The notes under the pieces are model-generated. The model had not been told where the DNA came from. It saw only the letters and a list, made by a program, of their open reading frames with translations, and ran no database searches. Of a DNA stretch of 7,642 bases, positions 1 to 5,469 are shown piece by piece. The translations under genes and the position numbers were made by a program. The stretch is from a bacterium (lineage in GTDB: Bacteria; UBP15; UBA6099). Numbering within the stretch: position 1 is the first letter of the stretch; the number at the start of each line of letters is the position of its first letter. The stretch is taken from contig JAKQBV010000507.1 in assembly GCA_029573925.1 (NCBI GenBank), positions 1 through 7,642 on the forward strand, in the 5' to 3' direction.

Positions 1-444
1 GATGCCGCCGAAGGCGCTGAAGAACGCGTTGACAGTGCCGAGTTTTTCATTGGGGGTGACTTCGGGCACGAGGGCAAAGTACGGGACGGCGGCGAACTGG
101 ATGAAGAAATAGATAAAGGTCATCAGGATGATGAGGACCCAGACGGAGGGCATGTGAGGGATGAGCGCGATGAGGGGGGCGGCGACGATGCCGCCGATGA
201 GCATGAGGGGCCTGCGTTTCCCCCATTTGGCTTGAGTGAGGTCGGAATAGATTCCGAAGAACAGGGAAAGGCCGATCATGAGTTTGCCGATGCCGATGAT
301 GGCGCCGATCTGGGTGTTGGTCAGCCCGAACTTGGAGGTGAGCAACAGGGGCATGGCCGCGCCGTCGAAACTCCAGAAACAGACGAGTCCGAAGTTGATG
401 ACGTTGAGAAGAATCATCTGGGGGAGCGTGATTTGTTTCTTCAT
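1..444 (-). CDS. MFS sugar transporter, GPH/SLC45-like, N-terminal part
   Basis: Reading leftwards from the ATG at 444-442 gives 148 codons without a stop to the window edge, so the C-terminal part is missing. The protein is strongly hydrophobic: helices at about residues 9-30, 45-64, 79-98 and 102-124. A loop after helix 2 reads SDLTQAKWGKRRP (residues 67-79), the motif-A-like loop of the glycoside-pentoside-hexuronide and SLC45-type branch of the major facilitator superfamily. Helix 4 is followed by PYFALVPEVTPNEKLGTVNA (121-140), also typical of that branch. Members are inner-membrane cation symporters for sugars and glycosides; the substrate cannot be told from this half. A GGAGA ribosome site (plus-strand 457-461) lies 12 bases before the ATG, rather far. 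The plus-strand ORF over the same bases is a shadow. Family placement is good; substrate is unknown. Confidence 0.88.
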   Translation of the reverse strand, partial: MKKQITLPQMILLNVINFGLVCFWSFDGAAMPLLLTSKFGLTNTQIGAIIGIGKLMIGLSLFFGIYSDLTQAKWGKRRPLMLIGGIVAAPLIALIPHMPSVWVLIILMTFIYFFIQFAAVPYFALVPEVTPNEKLGTVNAFFSAFGGI

Positions 445-559
445 AGCGTTGAAGAGTCTCCGTTTGTGTCGGAAGCTTCGGGGCTGGGAGCCGGGAAACT
501 GTCCTTATTGAAAAACCGCGCCTTCTGTGCCGGATTAGCCGCTCGGGGCGCGATATGTA

Positions 560-589
560 ACAATAGCACATAGGCGGAGTTTCGCACAA
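560..589 (-). promoter_or_regulatory. Weak candidate promoter for the MFS gene
   Basis: On the minus strand TTGTGC (589-584) is followed after 18 bases by TATTGT (565-560). These match the sigma-70 -35 and -10 consensus at 3 and 4 of 6 positions. The location, about 115 bases before the MFS start, is suitable, but the match is poor and could be chance. Confidence 0.2.
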
Positions 590-662
590 GAAAATAATAA
601 GGCCGTGTGTGCTGATTACTGATTAGGGGTTAAACAGCCGCTAAAAGGTTTGTCCGGAATTT

Positions 663-702
663 GCGGGGAAACCATTTTTTTGCAAAAAACAGGTTTCCCC
701 GC
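663..702. repeat. Perfect 11-bp inverted repeat with T/A-rich loop
   Basis: GCGGGGAAACC (663-673) pairs exactly with GGTTTCCCCGC (692-702). The 18-base loop contains T7-GC-A6, which can pair further around a TGCA centre, so the stem could extend well inside. No T-run follows the stem on the plus strand, so it does not look like an intrinsic terminator in that direction. It resembles the hairpin at 821-857 in sharing GGGGAAA/TTTCCCC arms. Confidence 0.75.
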
Positions 703-729
703 GCCTCTTCCGAAAAAAACTCCCGGCGC

Positions 730-775
730 GCCGGTTTTGCTGAACTGCGTTCAAAGCAAAACCGGCTGTTTTTTT
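730..775 (+). terminator. Rho-independent terminator with no obvious upstream gene
   Basis: GCCGGTTTTGC (730-740) pairs perfectly with GCAAAACCGGC (756-766). Inside, TGAAC (741-745) pairs with GTTCA (749-753) around the loop TGC, leaving a two-base AA bulge. The stem is followed by TG and then seven T (769-775). This is the classic intrinsic terminator arrangement on the plus strand. No plus-strand gene precedes it: the only gene to the left reads away from it. It either ends an unrecognised small RNA, blocks read-through, or is left over from a lost gene. Confidence 0.75.
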
Positions 776-820
776 ACAGAACAGCGAAAAGTTGATTAAA
801 AAGGTTTTCGCATTCGGCGA

Positions 821-857
821 TTGGGGAAAAACCCTTTGAAAAGGGTTGTTTCCCCAA
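821..857. repeat. 16-bp inverted repeat with one bulged base
   Basis: TTGGGGAAA (821-829) pairs with TTTCCCCAA (849-857) and AACCCTT (830-836) with AAGGGTT (841-847), with a bulged G at 848 and a TGAA loop. An outer pairing of AAAAGG (799-804) with CCTTTT (861-866) may extend it. No T-tract follows on either strand, so terminator function is not evident. The form, two nested purine/pyrimidine arms in a non-coding stretch, is that of a dispersed intergenic hairpin element, which I cannot test here. Confidence 0.7.
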
Positions 858-943
858 ACCCCTTTTCCTAAACTTGCGGGTTTGTTCCGAACAGTTCACA
901 GGATACGGGCGGCGGATTTCTATCAAGCATAACAATAAACGGC

Positions 944-949
944 TATAAT
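944..949 (+). promoter_or_regulatory. Perfect -10 box abutting the archease start
   Basis: TATAAT at 944-949 matches the sigma-70 -10 consensus exactly. With usual spacing, transcription would begin at about 955-957, on or beside the A of the archease ATG (956). That predicts a leaderless or near-leaderless mRNA, consistent with the lack of a convincing ribosome site before the ATG. The -35 position (about 920-926, CTATCAA) is a poor match to TTGACA, so activation by another factor or chance remains possible. Confidence 0.5.
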
Positions 950-955
950 GGAAAA

Positions 956-1366
956 ATGGCGCCATACGTGAATGTGGAACATACGGCGGATGCCGGGATA
1001 CATGTGACGGGCGGGACGCTGGAGGAGTTGTTTGCGGACGCCGCGCGCGGGATGATGAGCGTTATAAGCGAGGTTCCGCCGGAGGGGTGGCCGGAAACTC
1101 ATGTGGTGGAGTTGTCCTCGCCGGATTTGGAATCGCTGATAGTTGACTGGCTGGCTGAGCTTTTGTATCTGCTTGAGGTGAAGAATTTTTTTGCGACGGA
1201 CCCGCGAGTAGAGAAGGTGGACGGAGGGGCGATGCGGGCGGTGGTGGGCGGGGCGAGGCTGCGCGGCGTGGTTCACGCCACTGAAATCAAGGCGGTCACC
1301 CACCACATGATAAGCGTGGACCGAACGATGAACGGGTTTGAGACGACGATATATTTTGATCTTTGA
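956..1366 (+). CDS. Archease (RtcB activator)
   Basis: A 136-residue protein of normal archease length. The N-terminus PYVNVEHTADAGIHV (residues 3-17) is the family signature; the Asp in HTAD (D12) corresponds to an essential metal-site acidic residue. The middle (DWLAELLYLLE, 64-74) and the C-terminal ATEIKAVTHH (108-117) ending in YFDL (133-136) are also characteristic. Archease is a small cytoplasmic cofactor that speeds guanylation of the RNA ligase RtcB and allows multiple turnovers; the two genes are often neighbours, and rtcB follows here after 23 bases. The ATG at 956 is the best start because it leaves exactly the short family N-terminus. There is no good ribosome site, and a perfect TATAAT ends 6 bases before the ATG, suggesting leaderless translation. 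Its codons strongly favour G at the third position, as in rtcB. Confidence 0.93.
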   Translation: MAPYVNVEHTADAGIHVTGGTLEELFADAARGMMSVISEVPPEGWPETHVVELSSPDLESLIVDWLAELLYLLEVKNFFATDPRVEKVDGGAMRAVVGGARLRGVVHATEIKAVTHHMISVDRTMNGFETTIYFDL

Positions 1367-1389
1367 ATCGCCGGAGGGGGCGGGCGGAT

Positions 1390-2844
1390 ATGCCGGACTG
1401 GACGAAGTGTTTCGACAATATTTCCGAATATAAGATAAAGATACCGAGAACTTGTTTTGAAGGAATGAGGGTTCCCGGGATAATTTATGCCGGGCCGGAA
1501 CTGGTGGAGGATTTGAAGCGGGACGACGCGCCGCAACAGGTGGCGAATGTGGCGACATTGCCGGGGATTGTGGAGTATGCGCTGGCGATGCCGGACATTC
1601 ATTACGGATATGGTTTTCCCATCGGAGGCGTGGCGGCGATGTCTGTGGAGGAAGGGGTTATATCGCCGGGCGGGGTGGGGTTCGATATCAACTGCGGAGT
1701 GAGGTTGCTGGCGTCCGCGATAGAGGCGGGGGACGCGAGGGCGAAGGCGGATGAGCTTGCGACGCGGCTGTTCAGGGATGTGCCGACGGGGGTAGGCTCG
1801 ACTAGCGACATTCGTCTGCGGGGCGGGGACATGGATAAGGTTCTGCAAAGGGGAGCGGCGTGGGCGGCGCGCAACGGTATGGGATGGGATGAGGACTTGG
1901 AGTATTGCGAGTCGGGCGGGGGGCTGGAAGACGCCGATCCGGGGGAGGTTGGGCGAAGGGCGAGGGAGCGCGGCGCGAACCAGTTGGGCACGCTAGGCGC
2001 GGGCAACCATTTCATAGAAGTTCAGGAAGTGGAGGAAGTTTTCGACGACAGGGCGGCGAGGGCGTTCGGGCTTGAGAAAGGGATGGCGGCGGTGATGATA
2101 CATTCGGGGTCGCGCGGACTGGGACATCAGGTGTGCGACGACGCGATCCGGGCGATGCGGGAGGCCGTTGTCAGATATGGATACGAACTTCCGGACAGGC
2201 AACTGGCGTGCGCGCCGGTGGAGTCTCCGGAGGGGCGGGCGTACTACGGGGGGATGTGCGCGGCGGCGAATTTCGCGTGGGCGAACCGGCAGTGTCTGGC
2301 GCACACGGTGAGGGGGACGATGGAGCGGGTGTTCGGGGCGTCGGCGGAGCGGTTGGGGCTAAGACTGGTGTATGACGTGGCGCACAACATCGCCAAATTC
2401 GAGGAGCACGAGGTCGGCGGGAAGAAGCGGCGGCTGTGCGTGCATAGGAAAGGGGCGACGCGGGCGTTTGCGGCGGGGCATCCGGAGTTGGCCGGGAGGC
2501 ATGCCGGGGTGGGCCAGCCGGTGATTGTGCCGGGGGACATGGGGAGCGCGTCATACGTAATGGCGGGGGCGCCGCTGGCGATGGCGGAGACGTGGGGATC
2601 GGTGTGTCACGGAGCGGGGCGGGTGAAGAGCAGGACGTCGGCCAAGAAGGATTTCAACGCGGCGACAGTGTTAGAAGAGTTGGCGGCGCACGGGGTGACA
2701 GTGCGCGCCGGGTCGAAGAAATCGTTGCTGGAAGAAGCGCCCGGAGCGTACAAGAATGTGGACCATGTCATCGGCACATGCGTGAACGCGGGGCTGGCGA
2801 CGGTCGTGGCGAGGCTGCGCCCGATTGTGGTCATAAAAGGATAA
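1390..2844 (+). CDS. rtcB: RNA-splicing ligase RtcB, long form
   Basis: A 484-residue protein, the size of archaeal-type RtcB rather than the roughly 408-residue E. coli form. RtcB joins RNA 2',3'-cyclic-phosphate or 3'-phosphate ends to 5'-OH ends using GTP and Mn2+, in tRNA splicing or RNA repair. All active-site elements are present: GFDINCGVR (97-105) with D99 and C102, GAGNHFIE (203-210) with N206 and H207, IHSGSRGLGH (237-246) with H238, YDVAHNIAK (328-336) with H332, and CHGAGR (406-411) with H407, the histidine that carries GMP. These lie 3-4 residues from the Pyrococcus positions D95, C98, H203, H234, H329 and H404. I chose ATG 1390: GGAGGGGG at 1373-1380 sits 9 bases before it. A TTG at 1363 overlapping the archease stop would add nine Arg-rich residues but has no ribosome site. 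The gene is the second of the archease operon. An intact, probably active enzyme. Confidence 0.96.
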   Translation: MPDWTKCFDNISEYKIKIPRTCFEGMRVPGIIYAGPELVEDLKRDDAPQQVANVATLPGIVEYALAMPDIHYGYGFPIGGVAAMSVEEGVISPGGVGFDINCGVRLLASAIEAGDARAKADELATRLFRDVPTGVGSTSDIRLRGGDMDKVLQRGAAWAARNGMGWDEDLEYCESGGGLEDADPGEVGRRARERGANQLGTLGAGNHFIEVQEVEEVFDDRAARAFGLEKGMAAVMIHSGSRGLGHQVCDDAIRAMREAVVRYGYELPDRQLACAPVESPEGRAYYGGMCAAANFAWANRQCLAHTVRGTMERVFGASAERLGLRLVYDVAHNIAKFEEHEVGGKKRRLCVHRKGATRAFAAGHPELAGRHAGVGQPVIVPGDMGSASYVMAGAPLAMAETWGSVCHGAGRVKSRTSAKKDFNAATVLEELAAHGVTVRAGSKKSLLEEAPGAYKNVDHVIGTCVNAGLATVVARLRPIVVIKG

Positions 2845-2965
2845 TCCGGACAATTTTTGGATATACCCGGAAAAGCCTTTCAAGAAGTGTTTTTTTCTAT
2901 TGTTCGCCTAAATATTCAACAATAATGATACAAATCAGACTATGAATATGAATAATATAATGGCT

Positions 2966-2993
2966 TTGACAAAAGAGACGCATGGCATATAAT
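2966..2993 (+). promoter_or_regulatory. Near-consensus sigma-70 promoter
   Basis: TTGACA (2966-2971) and TATAAT (2988-2993), both perfect, are separated by 16 bases. The stretch upstream (about 2900-2965) is rich in A and T and may act as an UP element; it contains ATGAATATGAATA-type repetition. Transcription should start near 3000, giving a leader of about 24 bases before the ATG at 3024 with its GGGGAG ribosome site. This is the strongest promoter visible in the window and probably drives the six-gene run downstream. No convincing terminator closes the rtcB operon: only a weak 5-bp stem (2845-2849 with 2867-2871), and a T7 run (2890-2896) some 20 bases after it. Confidence 0.82.
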
Positions 2994-3023
2994 ACATTCG
3001 AATTTAACAATGGGGAGAGCAAG

Positions 3024-4511
3024 ATGCAAAGCAAACACATCGGCGGGGGAGTAATCTTCGCGGCGGCGCTTGCGTTTATAGTGGTAATGTTCGCCGGGCA
3101 TGCGGCGCGCGCGCAGGAGGCAAAGAGCCTGAAAATCAACCTTGCCGTGAGCGATGATAGGCTCCTCATTTACGCCGGAAGCTCTGCGGGCGTGAAAATC
3201 GGACAGAAATTCACTGTGGTCCGCGACGGCAAGAGCATCGGTTCCATAGTTGTCGCGGAAGTAAAACCGACATATTCAGTGGCGAAAGTAGTGGAAAAGA
3301 CAGTTGAAATACGGGACATGGATGAACTGGTAGAGTTTGGAAAGGAACCATCTGTGGCAGCGGCTTCCGCAGTTGAGCAACCGGCAAAGAGAGGCATGGC
3401 GGAATCCGCGCCTGCGGCTGCTCCGGCGCCCGCCGTGGAAGAGAAGAAGGAAGAAGCTGCGCCGGCGGCATCGTCGAGGGGGCGAAGGGGAAGCGCCGAG
3501 CCTGCGGCGGAGGCAGCGCCTGCGGCTGTGGCGGAACAGCCCGCAGCGGCAGCGGAAGGGACGTCGTCGAAAAGACGCGGAAGAGCGTCCGCCGCTGAAA
3601 GCCCGGCGGCGGCTGAACCTGCGGCGGCGGCGGAAGCTGCTCCGGCGGCGGCGGAATCTTCATCAGGCAGAAAAAGAGGCCGTGGTTCAAGCAGTTCCGC
3701 CGAGCCTATAGGGGATGAACCTGCGGCGGTTGAAGAAAAGAAACCGGCTCCCGGGAAAAAGGAAGTCAAATCGCCGATGGACCTGTCGTTCGCCACAGCA
3801 GACGGTATGTCCGGTCTTTGGATGGTTCCCACGACTGACGTGCTTGACAAGAACAAGTTTGCAGTTGGACTGTACGCATCGAGCTATTCGGAATCGATGG
3901 GAATGAAAATTCTGAGTCCGATGTCTGATGCTGACACGGTTTACTACGGCTATTGGATGGACTTGAAGGATGAAACGATAGGGTTGTCATACGGGCTGGG
4001 AAAAGGATTGGAAGTGGCATTCAGCCAGACTAGATATCACGGCTCAGCCATGGTATATCTGGATGGCGACTCGGAAAGCGTCAGCTATGACGAAAACAAC
4101 TCGTCGATAGCGTTGAAGTATAATCCACAGAAGCATTTCCTGCTGTCGGAATCGACGAATAAGAAATGGGAAACGGCGTTTGCGGTGGAGCGGTTCGAGG
4201 CTGGAGACTTGGACGGAACGACGGTCTATGGGCTGGTGAATTTTCCGTATGACAAGTTTGACCTTCATGGCGGGATATTCCACATGAGTTCGCAGGGGCT
4301 GAAGGGGAAGAAGTTCGGGACACTCGCTGGAATCGGAATGGACATATCGCCCGAATTGCTTTTCATAGGGGAAGTGACGCTGTATCAGGCGGAATACACG
4401 TGGAATTACGCCGTTAGGTACATATATGAGAATAAAGGGTCCGTGTTGCTGGGGCTGGCGGACGCTGACGATATGAGGCGCATGACGCTTGGCGCGACAT
4501 ATCAATTCTAA
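3024..4511 (+). CDS. Secreted FlgT-like domain / Ala-Pro linker / outer-membrane barrel protein
   Basis: A 495-residue protein from ATG 3024, which has GGGGAGAG at 3012-3019. An in-frame ATG at 2982 lies inside the promoter, so it is not the start. Residues 1-30 form a signal peptide ending ARA, with cleavage before QE; there is no lipobox Cys. Residues 34-105 look like the small beta domain of the FlgT C-terminus (SSAGVKIGQKFTVVRDGKSI, then VAEVKPTYSVAKVV). Residues 110-250 are a low-complexity Ala/Pro/Glu linker with three basic clusters (152-155, 183-187, 216-220). Residues 252-495 alternate polar and aromatic/hydrophobic residues in short strands, open with GMSGLWMVPTTDVLDKNKFA (261-280), and end LGATYQF; a terminal Phe is the usual outer-membrane barrel signature. 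Probable location: outer membrane, with the N-terminal domain in the periplasm. The specific role is unknown. It begins the downstream gene run. Confidence 0.75.
   Translation: MQSKHIGGGVIFAAALAFIVVMFAGHAARAQEAKSLKINLAVSDDRLLIYAGSSAGVKIGQKFTVVRDGKSIGSIVVAEVKPTYSVAKVVEKTVEIRDMDELVEFGKEPSVAAASAVEQPAKRGMAESAPAAAPAPAVEEKKEEAAPAASSRGRRGSAEPAAEAAPAAVAEQPAAAAEGTSSKRRGRASAAESPAAAEPAAAAEAAPAAAESSSGRKRGRGSSSSAEPIGDEPAAVEEKKPAPGKKEVKSPMDLSFATADGMSGLWMVPTTDVLDKNKFAVGLYASSYSESMGMKILSPMSDADTVYYGYWMDLKDETIGLSYGLGKGLEVAFSQTRYHGSAMVYLDGDSESVSYDENNSSIALKYNPQKHFLLSESTNKKWETAFAVERFEAGDLDGTTVYGLVNFPYDKFDLHGGIFHMSSQGLKGKKFGTLAGIGMDISPELLFIGEVTLYQAEYTWNYAVRYIYENKGSVLLGLADADDMRRMTLGATYQF
3468..3743 (+). repeat. Imperfect repeats of about 31 residues in the linker
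   Basis: Within the outer-membrane protein, residues 149-179, 180-211 and 212-240 each begin with two or three Ser, then an Arg/Lys-Gly-Arg cluster (SSRGRRGS, SSKRRGRAS, SSGRKRGRGS), followed by an acidic Ala/Glu/Pro tract containing AEP. The DNA is dominated by GCG, GCC and GAA-type codons and is prone to slippage. Such linkers are usually disordered; here one may span the periplasm. Confidence 0.6.
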
Positions 4512-4529
4512 TAGGCGGGGAGAAAGCGG

Positions 4530-4949
4530 ATGAGCGAAAAGAAGATAAGGGTTATTGTGGCGAAGCCGGGTCTTGACGGACACGACCGGGGCGCGAAAGT
4601 GGTTGCGCGCGCCCTCAGAGACGCGGGCATGGAGGTCATCTATCTCGGATTGCAACAGACGCCCGAAGACATCGTCAACTCCGCCATACAGGAAGACGCC
4701 GATTTCATAGGAATAAGCTCGCTTGCGGGCGCGCACATGACGCATTTTACGCGCGTGCTGCAACTGCTCAAGGATAAAGAGTCCGAAGACATCCTCGTCA
4801 TCGGAGGCGGGATCATCCTGGAAGACGACCGGGAAAAACTTCTCAAAGCTGGCGTCGCGGCGTTGTTCGAGCCGGGCGCTCCCACACAAACCATCATAGA
4901 TGAAATCAAAAAAATAAAAGAGGCGTCAGCAGCGGCGGCTGAGTCCTGA
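4530..4949 (+). CDS. Stand-alone B12-binding subunit of a methylmalonyl-CoA mutase-type enzyme
   Basis: A 139-residue protein consisting almost entirely of one cobalamin-binding Rossmann-like domain. VIVAKPGLDGHDRGAKVVAR (residues 8-27) contains the DxHxxG motif (16-21), whose H18 is the lower axial cobalt ligand. SSLAGAH (63-69) and VIGGGII (90-96) form the rest of the nucleotide-tail pocket. This matches the small subunit or C-terminal domain of methylmalonyl-CoA-type mutases, which rearrange acyl-CoA carbon skeletons. The usual GPG near the end is EPG here (114-116). The catalytic large subunit, epimerase and MeaB GTPase are not in the window, so the partner must be encoded elsewhere. Its start has GGGGAG at 4517-4522, 7 bases away, and lies 18 bases after the barrel gene. 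Third codon positions carry noticeably more C than in archease-rtcB. The acyl-CoA substrate is undetermined. Confidence 0.88.
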   Translation: MSEKKIRVIVAKPGLDGHDRGAKVVARALRDAGMEVIYLGLQQTPEDIVNSAIQEDADFIGISSLAGAHMTHFTRVLQLLKDKESEDILVIGGGIILEDDREKLLKAGVAALFEPGAPTQTIIDEIKKIKEASAAAAES

Positions 4950-4966
4950 CGAGCCGAGCGCGCGAA

Positions 4967-4984
4967 CCGTTCGTCAGCGAACGG
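4967..4984 (+). promoter_or_regulatory. Hairpin overlapping the HIT gene ribosome site
   Basis: CCGTTCG (4967-4973) pairs perfectly with CGAACGG (4978-4984) around a TCAG loop. The 3' arm contains the first two G of the ribosome site GGGGGAG (4983-4989). The hairpin could limit translation of the HIT gene or stabilise the transcript between the two genes. There is no T-run, so it is not a terminator. Confidence 0.45.
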
Positions 4985-4994
4985 GGGAGAAATC

Positions 4995-5432
4995 GTGTCG
5001 GAAAAAACCGGATGTGTTTTTTGCGATTTCGACAGCCGGCGTGTCATAGGCGAAAGCGAGTTCGCGTTTGCCGCGCATTTTGATTGCGCCATCAAGCCCG
5101 GCCACATCGTGGTCGCGCTCAAAGAGCATGTCGAGTCTCTTGCCGCGATGTCTCCCGAACAGGCGGCGGATATCTTGAGCCTAGCGGCGCGAGTCGCGCG
5201 CGCGGCTGAGCCTGTCGCAGGGTGCGAGAAATTCTATCTGGTGTCGATAGCGGACGCTGTGCCGCACTATCACATTCACCTGCTTCCGCGAATGAGGGGC
5301 GAGGCTCCGTTGGGGCCGCATATCATGGGCGATTCCGGATGGAAGGGAGAGACGGGCGCGGCGGTCAGAGAAGACGAAATCGTCCGGTTCATCTCGTCAT
5401 GCCGGGAAGCGTTGGCGGAACAGGGGAGTTGA
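4995..5432 (+). CDS. HIT-family nucleotide hydrolase/transferase
   Basis: A 145-residue protein with the histidine triad HYHIHLL (residues 91-97), whose middle His is the nucleophile that attacks the alpha-phosphate of nucleotide substrates. The N-terminal CVFC (7-10) suggests the Cys pair of a structural zinc site, and KPGHIVVALKEH (34-45) is the usual conserved strand of the fold. Family members in the cytoplasm cleave AMP-amidates, dinucleoside polyphosphates or similar compounds; the substrate of this one cannot be deduced. It starts with GTG at 4995, with GGGGGAG at 4983-4989 five bases upstream; no ATG fits the family N-terminus. It sits 45 bases after the B12 subunit and 56 before ktrB, all in one direction. 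Residues 102-128 after the triad are a longer tail than in minimal HIT proteins. Confidence 0.9.
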   Translation: MSEKTGCVFCDFDSRRVIGESEFAFAAHFDCAIKPGHIVVALKEHVESLAAMSPEQAADILSLAARVARAAEPVAGCEKFYLVSIADAVPHYHIHLLPRMRGEAPLGPHIMGDSGWKGETGAAVREDEIVRFISSCREALAEQGS

Positions 5433-5441
5433 CGCTCTGCC

Positions 5442-5461
5442 GCGTAGCGCGAAAGCGCCGC
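5442..5461 (+). other. GC-rich hairpin with GAAA tetraloop between HIT gene and ktrB
   Basis: GCGC (5447-5450) pairs with GCGC (5455-5458) around a GAAA loop, a stable GNRA type; GCG (5442-5444) and CGC (5459-5461) extend it past a two-base TA bulge. No T-run follows, so it is unlikely to terminate transcription. It may be a processing or stability element between cistrons, or chance in a GC-rich spacer. Confidence 0.3.
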
Positions 5462-5469
5462 GCGGGCCG

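Larger units (their letters stand above)
445..955. other. Gene-free divergent region with three inverted repeats
   Basis: About 510 bases lie between the divergent MFS and archease starts. I see no protein-coding gene: the open frames here are short, lack ribosome sites and run through the hairpins. From left to right it holds the MFS leader, a weak possible minus-strand promoter (560-589), a tandem CTGATTA repeat (612-618 and 619-625), three inverted repeats (663-702, 730-766, 821-857), a 12-base palindrome CCGGCGCGCCGG (723-734), a GTTC/GAAC/GTTC cluster (884-897) and the archease -10 box (944-949). A divergent promoter region does not need a plus-strand terminator, so a small RNA or a lost gene is possible. 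Confidence 0.7.

Noticed and set aside
154..573. Plus-strand open frame of 139 codons at the left end
   Set aside because: It is antisense to the MFS gene, Asp/Glu/Gly-rich, without a domain, and it extends into the spacer.
742..897. GAAC/GTTC sites as SOS (LexA) boxes
   Set aside because: The Gram-positive LexA box needs GAAC and GTTC four bases apart; here the gaps are one or three, so I kept only a generic operator suggestion.
774..965. Minus-strand open frame of 63 codons in the spacer
   Set aside because: It runs through the 821-857 hairpin and the archease promoter, has no ribosome site and resembles no protein known to me.
923..2015. Minus-strand open frames opposite archease and rtcB
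   Set aside because: They are Arg/His/Pro-rich, show no family features, and oppose two intact well-known genes.
2845..2896. Terminator after rtcB
   Set aside because: The only stem is 5 bp with a 17-base loop, and the T-run at 2890-2896 starts about 19 bases after it, so it does not form a credible intrinsic terminator.
2956..2961. A second TATAAT upstream of the main promoter
   Set aside because: No -35-like hexamer occurs at suitable distance, and the stretch is so AT-rich that chance matches are expected.
3170..3856. Minus-strand Ala/Ser-rich open frame of 228 codons
   Set aside because: It is the antisense reading of the Ala/Pro linker repeats, so its low complexity is inherited.
4044..4889. 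Long minus-strand open frame of 281 codons
   Set aside because: It lies opposite the barrel gene and the B12 subunit, both supported by clear motifs or a signal peptide. It has no recognisable domain and spans their boundary; it reflects the lack of stops opposite GC-rich codons.
4995..5432. HIT protein as an aprataxin-like partner of RtcB that removes nucleotide caps
   Set aside because: The genes are in different transcription units over 2 kb apart with unrelated genes between, and nothing in the protein indicates nucleic-acid binding.
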